DNA of 64,000 nucleotides, taken from positions 1 to 64,000 of the forward strand of contig NZ_FCNZ02000023.1 in assembly GCF_001544495.1 (NCBI RefSeq), read 5' to 3'. The translations under genes and the position numbers were made by a program. This document shows, piece by piece, positions 1 to 9,428 of the stretch; within the stretch, counting starts at the first letter, position 1; every line of letters begins with the position of its first letter. The stretch is from Caballeronia telluris. GTDB taxonomy: Bacteria; Pseudomonadota; Gammaproteobacteria; Burkholderiales; Burkholderiaceae. The notes beneath the pieces were generated by a model that worked only from the letters and a program-made list of their open reading frames with translations, was not told where the DNA came from and did no database searches.

Positions 1-420
1 GCGGGCATTTCGCAGTTCGTGTCGCGTGAACTTACGAAGCTGGACCGTCCGGAACTGACGTCCGCGTCGATCATCGTTTCTGGCGGACGCGGCTTGGGCA
101 ATGGCGAGAACTACACAAAAGTACTCGAACCTTTAGCTGACAAGCTCGGCGCAGCACTCGGCGCATCTCGTGCCGCAGTCGACGCAGGCTTCGTTCCGAA
201 CGATTATCAAGTCGGTCAAACCGGCAAGATCGTCGCGCCGCAGTTGTATGTCGCGGTCGGCATCTCGGGCGCGATCCAACACTTGGCCGGCATGAAGGAC
301 AGCAAGGTCATCGTCGCGATCAACAAGGACGCTGAAGCGCCGATCTTCGGTGTCGCCGATTACGGCCTCGTGGGCGATCTGTTCAGCGCGGTGCCGGAAC
401 TCATGAGCGAGCTTGACTGA
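1..420 (+). CDS. etfA: Electron transfer flavoprotein alpha subunit, C-terminal part
   Basis: The frame is open from base 1 and ends at TGA 418-420, so only the C-terminal 139 residues are present. ETF-alpha carries FAD and passes electrons from acyl-CoA dehydrogenases to the quinone pool through ETF-ubiquinone oxidoreductase. The visible part is the conserved FAD-binding domain: SGGRGLG, then GASRAAVDAG, QVGQTGKIVAPQLY and GISGAIQHLAGM, then INKDAEAPIF, and the usual short tail. The first in-frame GTG (base 19) lies inside the domain and is not a start. The partner etfB is presumably upstream, outside the window. Confidence 0.96.
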   Translation, partial: AGISQFVSRELTKLDRPELTSASIIVSGGRGLGNGENYTKVLEPLADKLGAALGASRAAVDAGFVPNDYQVGQTGKIVAPQLYVAVGISGAIQHLAGMKDSKVIVAINKDAEAPIFGVADYGLVGDLFSAVPELMSELD

Positions 421-799
421 CCCTCACGAGCGCATGCATCGGCGGTGACCGCTGGCCGGCCAAGCGATCTTGCATGCGGGGCTATCGATGGAAGAGATTA
501 TGTCTTCGGGAGCTCTGGCCGTCGCTCATCCTGAGCCTGACGTGTCTCGCCGGAGTTCTCGTTCCCCGCGCCGACATATTCCGTGAAAGGGAATGGATTG
601 GCGCCGCGCGATCGGGCTCGCCGACTTGCCTATCCAGAGCGCTTGTCGTCTTGGTGTCCCGTCGCGGGGTGACTGCGCCCCGCGAACGTGGGCTATCCCA
701 ATGCCGATCGTCTGTCGTCTTCTTCTGAGTCCCGGCAGTGAGCCATGAACAGGCCGACGGCCTGTCGGAAAACAGGCGGAGTCGCCCCCGCCAACGTAC
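421..799. other. Intergenic stretch after etfA, no convincing gene
   Basis: I see no supported gene here; the short open frames have no domain logic. There is an 8-bp inverted repeat, CGCATGCA at 431-438 and TGCATGCG at 471-478, just after the etfA stop. Its 32-base loop and lack of a T-run make it a weak terminator candidate. Confidence 0.4.
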
Positions 800-2239
800 T
801 CAACGTAGCGGTGTTACACCATCGGCGACGCCAGCCGGCATGCAGATGTGCTTGATTTCCGTGAAGTCGGCGAGCGCATCGTAGCCGTGCAGGCGGCCGA
901 GACCGCTTTGCCGGTATCCGCCCGTTTCCGCTTCGGCAAAGAGCTTGTTGTGATCGTTGATCCACACCGTGCCGTTGCGCAACGCGCGCGCGATCCGATA
1001 GGCGCGCGCGCCGTCATGCGTCCACACGCTCGCGGACAGGCCGAATACGGTGTCGTTGGCTTTCTCGATTGCTTGCGCTTCAGTGTCGAATGTCTCCAGC
1101 GTGACGAACGGTCCGAAGATTTCCTCCTGGCAGAAGAATCCTTTCGGGTCGCTGTGTTCGACGAGCGTCGGCGACAAGAACGCATGCCCCGAGCGCTTGC
1201 CGCGCAGCAGTACGCGATCGGCTTCGTTGCAGGCACGGGCAATGGTTTGATCGACCGCGTCGCGCGTGGCCGCGTCGATTAGCGGACCGATGTCCATGGC
1301 CTCGTTGATGCCTTCGCCCACTTTCAGCGCTTCGAGCGCACGCGTCAGATGCTCGCGCATCTCGGCCGCTCGCCGGGCATGCACGAGCACGCGGCGCGCA
1401 GCAGTGCATTGCTGACCCGAGATGATCGTCGCGGCGCGTGCGATACGCGGCGCGATCGCGGCGACGTCCGCATCCTCGAAGACGACACAGCACGACTTGC
1501 CACCGAGTTCCAGCGAGAGCTTCTTCATGCTTTCGGCGGCAGCGGCCATGATTTTCTTGCCCGTCGCGGTCGATCCGGTGAAACTCACCACGTCTACGTC
1601 ATGCGACTCGACCAGCCGTTCGCCCGCCGCATAACCGACCTCGTTGACGAGGTTCACTGCGCCCTTCGGCAGCGTGGTCTGCTCGAAGCAGCGCAGCATG
1701 GCCGCGATGACCAAGGGCGTCTGCGCGGCCGCTTTGACGATTGCGGTGCAGCCAGCGGCGAGCGCCGGCGCGAGCGAGCGCACGAGCAACACCGCGGGCG
1801 CATTCCAGGGCACGAAAATGGCGGCGACGCCAGCGGCTTCGCGCAGCATCGTCGAGATCGTTCCCGGTTCGGGTTCCAGCACGTGCCCCGCGACGTGCCG
1901 AGCGAGTCCCGCGTAATAGCGCACTTCGGAAATCGCGCCTGCGATCTCGCCGCGCGATTGAGCGATCGCCTTGCCGTTTTCGCGCGTGAGGAGGGTCGCA
2001 AGCGGCTCGCGTTGCGCATCGAGTGCGCCGGCCCATGCGAGTAGCACGTCTTGACGCAGGCGCGCGTCCTGCGCCCACGTCGTGCGGTCGAACACCTGCC
2101 GTGCTGCGGCGATGGCCGCATCGGCTTCCGGTGCGCCGCCGTCGGCGAACTGGCCGATGCTTTCACCGGTAGCAGGGTCGATGCTGTCGACGGACGGCAT
2201 GCCGACCCATGCGCCGGCTATCCAGTGTGATGCGTTCAT
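800..2239 (-). CDS. NAD(P)-dependent aldehyde dehydrogenase (furan aldehyde oxidation candidate)
   Basis: This is a 479-residue member of the ALDH superfamily at its usual length. Visible landmarks are PWN with N146, K169 in the cofactor pocket, FTGST at 220-224, ELGGK with general base E244, and GQQC with nucleophile C278. The family oxidises aldehydes to acids with NAD(P)+ in the cytoplasm. Its ATG overlaps the stop of the LysR gene upstream (ATGA at 2236-2239), so the two are co-transcribed. Placed beside the hmf genes, it probably oxidises furfural or HMF-derived aldehydes to acids. The substrate is inferred from context. Confidence 0.9.
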   Translation of the reverse strand: MNASHWIAGAWVGMPSVDSIDPATGESIGQFADGGAPEADAAIAAARQVFDRTTWAQDARLRQDVLLAWAGALDAQREPLATLLTRENGKAIAQSRGEIAGAISEVRYYAGLARHVAGHVLEPEPGTISTMLREAAGVAAIFVPWNAPAVLLVRSLAPALAAGCTAIVKAAAQTPLVIAAMLRCFEQTTLPKGAVNLVNEVGYAAGERLVESHDVDVVSFTGSTATGKKIMAAAAESMKKLSLELGGKSCCVVFEDADVAAIAPRIARAATIISGQQCTAARRVLVHARRAAEMREHLTRALEALKVGEGINEAMDIGPLIDAATRDAVDQTIARACNEADRVLLRGKRSGHAFLSPTLVEHSDPKGFFCQEEIFGPFVTLETFDTEAQAIEKANDTVFGLSASVWTHDGARAYRIARALRNGTVWINDHNKLFAEAETGGYRQSGLGRLHGYDALADFTEIKHICMPAGVADGVTPLR

Positions 2240-3174
2240 ACGGTTTCCTTTGGGACAAGAGTGGCATTCGTGCCGGATGCGTTCGACACGCGGTGCAGTT
2301 CGTCAGCGATGATTTCGATCAGCGCCTCGGCCGCAGCGGACAGCGGCCTGCGCGGATGACTCACGCGCACGATATGCCGCACGATGCGCGGCGCGAGAAT
2401 CGGATGGGCTCGCAGCGTCCCACGTTGCACGGCCCGACCGACGGCGATGCGCGGCAAAATCGTGGCAAAGCGGGTGCTCTCGACGAGTTTCACGATCGTG
2501 CTGAGCACGTCGATTTCAAAGCGCGGCGCCAGCAGCACGTCTTCGTGCTGCGCAGCCGTATCAAGCACGCCGCGCAAGCCGTGGCGCTTGGTCGGCAAGA
2601 CGAGTTCGAGTTCGGGCAACTGCGCGAGCTCGATCGTGTGCGGTAGGTCAGGGCCGTGCTCGACGCTCGTCGCCAGCACCATTTCTTCGTCGAGCAAGGT
2701 CTGCGAATCCAGAGACAGGCGCGAGCGGGGCTTGTTGATGAGAGCCGCATCGAGTTGCCCGCCTGCGACCCAGTCAATGAAGGTCGCGCTGAAACCGTCC
2801 GCCACCGTCACTTCGACATGCGGATAGCGCGCATGAAAGCGCGAAAGCGAATCGGCAAGCACACTCTCCGTCACTGATGCGATGAGCCCGATGCTCACGT
2901 GCCCCGTTACGACTTCGTCGCGCTGCTGAAGCTGCTGCCGCGCGTGCGCGAGGTCGCGCATGATCGGCAGGAAGAGGCGATACATCAGGCGTCCGGCGGC
3001 GGTCGGCGCCATACCGTGCGCGCCGCGCTCAAACAATTGCTGATGCAGCTCTTCCTCCAGCTTCGCGATCTGCATGCTGAGCGCAGGCTGCACGATGTTC
3101 AGTCGTTTGGCCGCACGCGTGACGGATCCGTCCTCGAAGAGCGCGATGAAGTACTGGATTTGCTTGAGGTCCAT
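2236..3174 (-). CDS. LysR-family regulator, left copy of the pair flanking the hmf cluster
   Basis: A 312-residue LysR protein with an N-terminal winged helix-turn-helix (residues 1-60, MDLKQIQYFIALFEDGSVTR) and a LysR substrate-binding domain after about residue 90. It is divergent from the hmfF operon across 3175-3462 and translationally coupled to the aldehyde dehydrogenase downstream. The regulator at 16347-17267 has an almost identical N-terminus, so the two are paralogues and probably recognise similar DNA. LysR regulators of furan pathways usually respond to a pathway acid such as 2-furoate; that effector is an inference here. Confidence 0.93.
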   Translation of the reverse strand: MDLKQIQYFIALFEDGSVTRAAKRLNIVQPALSMQIAKLEEELHQQLFERGAHGMAPTAAGRLMYRLFLPIMRDLAHARQQLQQRDEVVTGHVSIGLIASVTESVLADSLSRFHARYPHVEVTVADGFSATFIDWVAGGQLDAALINKPRSRLSLDSQTLLDEEMVLATSVEHGPDLPHTIELAQLPELELVLPTKRHGLRGVLDTAAQHEDVLLAPRFEIDVLSTIVKLVESTRFATILPRIAVGRAVQRGTLRAHPILAPRIVRHIVRVSHPRRPLSAAAEALIEIIADELHRVSNASGTNATLVPKETV

Positions 3175-3462
3175 TTTCGTTTCAATAGGCTATCAGCGAG
3201 TCTTATGACGGCTGGCTGCATTATCAGATTATGGCCGCAGGGCGTCTTACAGGCCATTTCCCTCCACGGCGCTTGCGGTGCGGTACAGCGTCAGGGCTCT
3301 ATTGATATAGTTCTGTCAGACCGGTGTCATCGGGGCTAACACTGATATCAACATTAATGATTCGAAACATCAAAAAACAGTATTAGAACTTATAACGCGA
3401 TCTCGCTACGCTTCATTTCAGCCCTCGCAGCGGTGCTTTAGCCGGAAAACGCAGGGGACTTG
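3175..3462. promoter_or_regulatory. Divergent control region between LysR and the hmfF operon
   Basis: This 288-base stretch is more AT-rich than its surroundings. It holds the 8-bp palindrome TGATATCA at 3343-3350 and a related TTGATATA at 3302-3309. A TATAAC hexamer at 3391-3396 has no good -35 partner, which fits an activator-dependent promoter. LysR binding is expected here from the divergent layout; the exact box is not certain. Confidence 0.45.
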
Positions 3463-4977
3463 ATGGAGACGCAGATGAACACTCGCGATGCCGCGACGCA
3501 CGGCACCTTTCCGACCCGGCCTCTTCCGTGGGCTTCGAATCGTTCAGAGACGGCAACGCTCACGCTGCGCGACTGGCTCGCGCATCTCGCGAAGACCAGC
3601 CGGCTGGCGACCATCGACCGGCCGGTTGCGCTCGAGCACGAACTCGCCGCGATCGCCAAACGTCTCGATGGTACGCAAGCCGCTTTCTTCACGCAGCCCG
3701 GCGGCAAGAGCGTGCCGGTCGTTTCCGGCTTCATGTCGAAGCGCGCCTGGATCGCGGAGGCGATGGGTGTCGAGGAAGCAGGCCTGCTCGCGCGTTTCTC
3801 GGCGGCGGCCGCGCAGCCGCTCGCATCCAGGGTAGTCGATCGAGCGGACGCGCCCTGTCAGCAGATCGTTCATACGAATGGCGTCGACCTGCACGCACTG
3901 CTGCCGATTCCCACGCACAGCGAGCATGACAACGGCCCGTACATCACGGCGGGTCTCGTCATCGCGCGCAATCCGCGCACCGGCGTGCAGAACGTGTCGA
4001 TCAACCGCATCCAGGTGCACGGCCCGGACCGCATGGCGATCCTGCTGCTGCCGCGCCACCTGTACGCGTTCCAGAAAGCCGCCGAGGAAGCGGGCGATGC
4101 GCTCGACGTTGCGGTCGCCATCGGCGTCGATCCGCTGACGATGCTCGCCTCGCAGGCGATCACGCCGATCGATCACGACGAGCTGGAAATCGCGGGCGCG
4201 CTGCATGGCGCGCCACTGCCGGTCGTGAAGTGCGTAACGAGCAATGTGCATGTGCCGGCGTTCGCGGAGATCGTCGTCGAAGGACGCATCCTGCCGAACG
4301 TGCGCGAGCCGGAAGGCCCGTTCGGCGAGTTTCCGAAGTATTACAGCGCGAAGGAAGCGCGTGAGGTGATCGAAGTGACGGCGCTCACGCATCGCCGCGA
4401 TCCGGTCTTTCATACGATCGTGCCGGCCGAGATGGAGCACTTGCTGCTCGGCGCGATTCCGCGTGAAGCGACGCTGCTCGCGCATCTGCAACGCAGCCAT
4501 CCGGGCGTCACGGACGTGCATCTGTCGGTGGGCGGCGTATGCCGCTATCACCTCTGGGTGCAGTTCGACAAGAAGCGCGAAGGCGAAGCGAAGAACGTGA
4601 TCCTGTGCGCGTTCGGCGCGCATTACGACATCAAGCAGGTCGTCGTCGTCGATACCGATGTGGACGTGCACGATCCCGCCGAAATCGAATGGGCGATCGC
4701 CACGCGCTTTCAGGCGGATCGCGATCTCGTCGTGATCGAAGGCGCGCAGGGTTCGCCGCTCGATCCGTCCACGACGGTCGACCAACCGGCGGACGCACCG
4801 CCGCATCTGCAAGGCGTGAGCGCGAAGATGGGGCTCGACGCGACGCGACCCGTGGTCTACCCGGAGCATGTTTTCACGCGCGTTCGCATTCCGGGCCAGG
4901 ACACGGTCGACCTCGACGCGCTCGTCGCCGCGGACAACGCCGCATTCGATGCCTACCTGAGCCGCGATCATGGCTGA
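3463..4977 (+). CDS. hmfF: UbiD-family 2,5-furandicarboxylate decarboxylase
   Basis: A UbiD-type decarboxylase of about 504 residues that uses prenylated FMN to remove a carboxylate from an aromatic or furan acid. The NRIQVHGPDRM region (about residue 178) and EGPFGEFPKYY (about residue 284) match the prFMN- and metal-binding parts of UbiD, and a conserved EMEHLLLGAIPREATLL segment follows. Two ATG starts are plausible: 3463, with AGGGG upstream, and 3475, with GGAGA upstream. The 3' end overlaps the UbiX gene by 8 bases, and UbiX makes its cofactor. In the hmf pathway this step converts 2,5-furandicarboxylate to 2-furoate. The substrate is assigned from the cluster, not from the sequence alone. 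Confidence 0.88.
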   Translation: METQMNTRDAATHGTFPTRPLPWASNRSETATLTLRDWLAHLAKTSRLATIDRPVALEHELAAIAKRLDGTQAAFFTQPGGKSVPVVSGFMSKRAWIAEAMGVEEAGLLARFSAAAAQPLASRVVDRADAPCQQIVHTNGVDLHALLPIPTHSEHDNGPYITAGLVIARNPRTGVQNVSINRIQVHGPDRMAILLLPRHLYAFQKAAEEAGDALDVAVAIGVDPLTMLASQAITPIDHDELEIAGALHGAPLPVVKCVTSNVHVPAFAEIVVEGRILPNVREPEGPFGEFPKYYSAKEAREVIEVTALTHRRDPVFHTIVPAEMEHLLLGAIPREATLLAHLQRSHPGVTDVHLSVGGVCRYHLWVQFDKKREGEAKNVILCAFGAHYDIKQVVVVDTDVDVHDPAEIEWAIATRFQADRDLVVIEGAQGSPLDPSTTVDQPADAPPHLQGVSAKMGLDATRPVVYPEHVFTRVRIPGQDTVDLDALVAADNAAFDAYLSRDHG

Positions 4978-5590
4978 GCGCAACAAGTCGCGCATCGTCG
5001 TCGGCATCTCGGGCGCGAGCGGCGCGGCGATCGGCGTGCGCCTGCTCGCTGCATTGCGCCGGCTCGGCACGCACGAGACGCACCTGATCGTGTCGGCTTC
5101 GGGTGCCGTTACAGCCGCGCAGGAACTCGGCCTCGGACGCGGCGACCTCGATGCGCTCGCCGACGTCGTGCATAACGTGCGCGACATCGGCGCCGCAGTG
5201 GCGAGCGGATCGTTCCTGACGGACGGCATGGTGATTGCGCCCTGCTCGATGAAAACGCTTGCGGGCGTCGCCAACGGCTTCGCCGACAACCTGCTCACGC
5301 GCACCGCCGATGTGATGCTCAAGGAGCGCCGCCGCCTCGTGCTAGTGGCGCGAGAAACGCCGCTCAACCTCGCGCATCTGCGCAACATGATGCTCGCGAC
5401 CGAGATGGGCGCGATCGTGATGCCGCCGGTACCCGCGTTCTACGCGCATCCGAAGACGATCGACGACGTGGTCGATCACACCGTCGGCCGCATTCTGGAT
5501 CTGTTCGGCATCGAGCATGGCGAGATCGCGCGGCGCTGGAGCGGCCTCGCGGACGAGTTCGCGAGCCGAGACGAAGGAGCCGCGTCATGA
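4970..5590 (+). CDS. hmfG: UbiX-type flavin prenyltransferase
   Basis: A 206-residue flavin prenyltransferase that transfers a dimethylallyl group to FMN to make prenyl-FMN, the cofactor of UbiD enzymes. The flavin-binding GISGASG lies at residues 12-18, and the C-terminal half has APCSMKTLAGVANG and the RETPLNLAHLRNM segment typical of UbiX. It overlaps hmfF upstream by 8 bases and hmfA downstream by ATGA, so dosage with the decarboxylase looks tightly coupled. It is a second, pathway-dedicated UbiX rather than the ubiquinone one, judged from its place in the operon. Confidence 0.93.
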   Translation: MAERNKSRIVVGISGASGAAIGVRLLAALRRLGTHETHLIVSASGAVTAAQELGLGRGDLDALADVVHNVRDIGAAVASGSFLTDGMVIAPCSMKTLAGVANGFADNLLTRTADVMLKERRRLVLVARETPLNLAHLRNMMLATEMGAIVMPPVPAFYAHPKTIDDVVDHTVGRILDLFGIEHGEIARRWSGLADEFASRDEGAAS

Positions 5591-8500
5591 ACCAGCGCGA
5601 AACCGCTTTCGCAAACATCGACGCAGGCGCGAAGCAGGAGCCGCTTGCGAAGCGCCACGTCGGCCGCTCGATGCAGCGCCTCGAAGATCCCGCGATCCTG
5701 ACCGGCCGCGGACGCTACGGCGACGACATCGCGGTGAAGCCCGGCACGCTGCACGCCGCCGTCCTGCGCTCGCCCCACGCGCACGCGGAGCTGGTCTCGA
5801 TCGATGCGCAAGCCGCGTCGAAGCTGCCCGGCGTGCGCGCCGTCCTCACGCGTGACGACTTGCGCCCGTGGTCGCGGCCGTTTGTCGTTGGCGTGAAGTC
5901 GCCGATGGAACAATGGTCGCTCGCGATGGATCGCGTGCGTTATGTCGGCGAGCCTGTGGCGGTAGTGATGGCGGAATCGCGCGCGCTCGCCGAAGATGCG
6001 CTCGATCTCATCAAGGTCGAATACGCAATGCTTGATCCGGTCACGTCGATCGAGCAATCGCTGAACGACGATGCGCCGGTCTTGCATGAACGCGTCGGCA
6101 CGAACGTGATCAGCGACCGGCATTTCCGCTATGGCGATCCCGAAGCCGCGTTCGAAGCGGCGCCGCATCGCGTGAAGTTCGTCGCCCACTATCCGCGCAA
6201 TACGTGTGCGCCGATCGAATGCGGCGTGGTGATCGCGGAGTATCTGTCGGGCGACGAAGGCTACGACGTCACCTCGAATTTCATGGGACCGTTCTCGCTG
6301 CACGCCGTGATGGCGATGGCGCTCAACGTGCCGGCGAATCGTCTGCGTCACAAGGCGCCGCGCGATTCGGGCGGCAGCTTCGGGGTGAAGCAGGCGGTGT
6401 TTCCGTATGTCGTGCTGATGTGCCTCGCGTCGCGCAAGGCGGGCGCGCCGGTGAAGTGGGTCGAGGACCGGCTGGAGCATCTGAGCGCGGCAACGTCGGC
6501 CACCGCGCGCTTCTCCACGATCGAAGCCGCCGTCGAAAACGACGGACGCATCACCGCGCTTTCCTACGATCAACTCGAAGATGTCGGCGGCTACGTGCGC
6601 GCGCCGGAACCCGCGACCTTCTACCGAATGCACGGCTGCCTGACGGGCGCGTACGCCATCGACCACCTCGTCGTGCGTAACCGCGTCGTGCTGACCAACA
6701 AGACGCCGACCGGGCTCGTGCGCGGCTTCGGCGGCCCGCAGGTCTACTTCGCGCTCGAACGGCTGATGCAGCGCATCGCGATCGAATTGAAGCTCGACGT
6801 GCTGGACGTGTATCGCCGCAACTTCGTTCCCGCCGATGCGTTTCCGTATCGCGCGGCAGCGGGCGCGTTGCTCGACTCGGGCAACTATCAGGAAGCGTTG
6901 CGCCGCTCGCTCGCGGACGGCGGCTATGACGAACTCGTCGCGCGGCGCGAGGCGGCGCGCAACGAAGGGCGGTTGTACGGCATCGGCTTCGCGGCGATCG
7001 TCGAGCCTTCCGTGTCGAACATGGGGTACATCACGACCGTGATGCCCGCCGACGCGCGCAAGAAAGCCGGCCCGAAGAACGGCGCGATCGCCAGCGCGAC
7101 GGTGAGCGTCGATCTGCTCGGCGGCGTGGTCGTGACGGTGGCGTCGACGCCGGCGGGGCAGGGACACATGACGGTCTGCGCGCAAGTCGTCGCGGATGTG
7201 CTCGGGCTCGATCCGAAAGACATCGTCGTGAACGTCGAGTTCGATACGCACAAGGACGCGTGGTCCGTCGCGTCGGGCAATTATTCGAGCCGCTTCGCGG
7301 GCGCCGTGGCGGGTACCGTGCATCTCGCCGCAATGCGGGTGCGCGACAAACTCTCGCGCATCGTCGCGAAGCAGTTCGGCTGCGCACCGCAAGATGTCTG
7401 CTTCGATGCCGCGCGCATTTATCCGAAGGGCGCCGAGGATCGCGCACTGCTGTTTCCGCGTGTTGCGAGCAACGCACCGCATTGGGCGCCCGCGCTCCTG
7501 CCCGAAGGCGAGGAACCGGGCTTGCGCGAGACCGTATTCTGGACGCCGCCGAACATGGAAGCGCCCGACGAGAACGATCGCATCAACACGTCGGCGGCCT
7601 ATGGATTCGCTTTCGATATGTGCGGCGTCGAAGTGGATCGCGCGACGGGTCGCGTGCGCATCGACCGCTACGTGACCGCGCACGATGCCGGCACGCTGCT
7701 GAACCCCGCACTCGCCGACGGCCAGATTCGCGGTGCGTTCGCGCAAGGACTCGGCGCGGCGTTGATGGAAGAGTTCCGCTATGGCGCGGACGGCAGCTTC
7801 CAGTCCGGCACGCTCGCCGACTACCTGATGCCGACGACATGCGAAGTGCCCGATCCGCTCATCGTGCATCTTGAGACGCCGTCGCCGTTCACGCCGCTCG
7901 GCGCGAAGGGTCTCGGCGAGGGTAACAACATGAGCACGCCGCCGTGCATCGCAAATGCTGTCGCGGATGCGCTTTGCGTCGACGATATCCGCCTGCCGCT
8001 GACGCCCGCGAAAGTGATGGCGCTGATCGGCATCGACGATCCCGAGCCGTCGCGGCCCGAACTGCGCGACGCACCCGCGAAGAAGCCCGCGACGCCGGGC
8101 GGCAAGGCGCTGACGGCGCAAGGCACGGTCGATTTGCCCGCGACGCCCGAAGCGGTTTTCGCCGTCTTGCTGAACCCGCAAGCGCTCGCGAAGGTCATCC
8201 CCGGCTGCCATGCGCTCGAAGAGACTGCGCCGAACCATTATCGCGCGGATGTGACGGTCGGCGTCGGCATGATCAAGGCGCGCTTCGAGGCTCGGATCGG
8301 CTTGTCGGAGATCGACGCGCCGCATCGGCTGCGCCTTGCCGGCGCGGGTATCTCGCCGCTCGGCAGTGCGCGCGGCAACGGGCTCGTCGAACTCACGCCG
8401 ACAGACCACGGCACGCGGCTTTCATACGACTACGAAGCGCAGGTGTCGGGCAAGGTCGCGGCGGTCGGCGGACGCATGCTCGAAGGCGCGGCGAAGGTCG

Positions 8501-8610
8501 TGCTGAAGCAACTCTTCGAATCGCTCGGGCGACAGGCCGCCGGCAAGTCCGTGCAGGCGGGAGGATCGTGGATCACACGCCTCTTCGCACGCTTCAGGAG
8601 ACATTCATGA
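5587..8610 (+). CDS. hmfA: Furoyl-CoA dehydrogenase, molybdopterin large subunit with fused CoxG-like domain
   Basis: A 1007-residue xanthine-oxidase-family large subunit. Residues 20-130 are the a/b hammerhead domain. The Mo-cofactor region follows, with RGFGGPQ at 379-385 and the catalytic glutamate in GLGEGN (E778). The CO dehydrogenase copper loop AYRCSFR is absent, so this is not a CO dehydrogenase. After residue about 845 comes a SRPBCC/CoxG-like domain (GTVDLPATPEAVFAVL to about residue 985), normally a separate membrane-recruitment or maturation protein. With HmfB and HmfC it should hydroxylate 2-furoyl-CoA at C5. The start ATG overlaps the hmfG stop. Confidence 0.88.
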   Translation: MNQRETAFANIDAGAKQEPLAKRHVGRSMQRLEDPAILTGRGRYGDDIAVKPGTLHAAVLRSPHAHAELVSIDAQAASKLPGVRAVLTRDDLRPWSRPFVVGVKSPMEQWSLAMDRVRYVGEPVAVVMAESRALAEDALDLIKVEYAMLDPVTSIEQSLNDDAPVLHERVGTNVISDRHFRYGDPEAAFEAAPHRVKFVAHYPRNTCAPIECGVVIAEYLSGDEGYDVTSNFMGPFSLHAVMAMALNVPANRLRHKAPRDSGGSFGVKQAVFPYVVLMCLASRKAGAPVKWVEDRLEHLSAATSATARFSTIEAAVENDGRITALSYDQLEDVGGYVRAPEPATFYRMHGCLTGAYAIDHLVVRNRVVLTNKTPTGLVRGFGGPQVYFALERLMQRIAIELKLDVLDVYRRNFVPADAFPYRAAAGALLDSGNYQEALRRSLADGGYDELVARREAARNEGRLYGIGFAAIVEPSVSNMGYITTVMPADARKKAGPKNGAIASATVSVDLLGGVVVTVASTPAGQGHMTVCAQVVADVLGLDPKDIVVNVEFDTHKDAWSVASGNYSSRFAGAVAGTVHLAAMRVRDKLSRIVAKQFGCAPQDVCFDAARIYPKGAEDRALLFPRVASNAPHWAPALLPEGEEPGLRETVFWTPPNMEAPDENDRINTSAAYGFAFDMCGVEVDRATGRVRIDRYVTAHDAGTLLNPALADGQIRGAFAQGLGAALMEEFRYGADGSFQSGTLADYLMPTTCEVPDPLIVHLETPSPFTPLGAKGLGEGNNMSTPPCIANAVADALCVDDIRLPLTPAKVMALIGIDDPEPSRPELRDAPAKKPATPGGKALTAQGTVDLPATPEAVFAVLLNPQALAKVIPGCHALEETAPNHYRADVTVGVGMIKARFEARIGLSEIDAPHRLRLAGAGISPLGSARGNGLVELTPTDHGTRLSYDYEAQVSGKVAAVGGRMLEGAAKVVLKQLFESLGRQAAGKSVQAGGSWITRLFARFRRHS

Positions 8611-9428
8611 AACCGGCGCCGTTCGATTATTTGCGCGCCATGACGACGCACGATGCGCTCGGTGCACTCGCCGAATTCGGCGAGGACGCGCGCGTGCTCG
8701 CGGGCGGCCAGTCGCTGATGGCGGTGCTCAACATGCGCCTTGCGCAGCCGCGAGTGCTCGTCGACATCTCGCGAACCGAAGAGTTGAACGCGGTCCACGT
8801 CGACGACAAAGCGGGCCAACTCGTCCTGAGCGCGGCGGCGACGCAGGGCAGCGTCGAATGGCGCAAGACCCTGCGCGACGAAGTGCCGATGCTCGCGCTG
8901 GCGTTCCCGCACATCTCGCATTTTCAGATCCGCAATCGCGGGACGGTGTGCGGTTCGATCGCGCATGCGGACCCGAGCGCGGAACTGCCGCTCGTGCTCG
9001 CCGCGCTCGGCGGCGATGTCACATTGCGCTCGAAGAAGAAAAAACGCGTGCTCGCTGCGCAGGACTTTTTCCAGGGCATGTTGATGACCGCGCGCGAGCC
9101 GGATGAACTCGTCGAGTCCGTGAGCTTCCCGCTAAGGAAGCCGGGCGAGCGTTACGCGTTCACCGAATTCTCCGCGCGTCACGGCGACTTCGCGATGGTC
9201 GCGTGCGCGGCGGTCGTGACGGACGACGCGATTCGCATCGCGGTGGGCGGCGTCGCGGACCGGCCGATGGTCGAACGATGGCCGCGCCTCTCGGGCGACG
9301 ACCTGCGCGGTGCACTGAACGATTTGAGCTGGAAGCTGGGCGCGCAGGACGACGCCCACATCAGCGCGAAATACCGCCGGCATCTGGTCCGGCAACTCGG
9401 ATGGCGCGTGATCGAGGAGGCGAAGTGA
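8607..9428 (+). CDS. hmfB: Furoyl-CoA dehydrogenase, FAD subunit
   Basis: A 273-residue CoxM-type subunit that binds FAD and passes electrons out of the molybdenum hydroxylase. The N-terminal pyrophosphate loop RVLAGGQSLMAVLNMR and the second motif FQIRNRGTVCGSIAHADPSAELP are both intact. The ATG at 8607 is chosen because AGGAG lies at 8596-8600 and the start overlaps the hmfA stop. The open frame continues far upstream but only as a shadow of hmfA. It overlaps hmfC by GTGA at the 3' end. Confidence 0.93.
   Translation: MKPAPFDYLRAMTTHDALGALAEFGEDARVLAGGQSLMAVLNMRLAQPRVLVDISRTEELNAVHVDDKAGQLVLSAAATQGSVEWRKTLRDEVPMLALAFPHISHFQIRNRGTVCGSIAHADPSAELPLVLAALGGDVTLRSKKKKRVLAAQDFFQGMLMTAREPDELVESVSFPLRKPGERYAFTEFSARHGDFAMVACAAVVTDDAIRIAVGGVADRPMVERWPRLSGDDLRGALNDLSWKLGAQDDAHISAKYRRHLVRQLGWRVIEEAK

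Noticed and set aside
3544..5388. A 614-residue minus-strand frame opposite hmfF/hmfG
   Set aside because: Shadow frame of two recognised genes; composition is Arg-rich with no family pattern.
5476..8409. A 977-residue open frame on the minus strand opposite hmfA
   Set aside because: It is the antisense of a strongly conserved molybdenum hydroxylase gene, is Arg/His/Asp-rich as expected for a GC-rich shadow, and has no domain or start signal.
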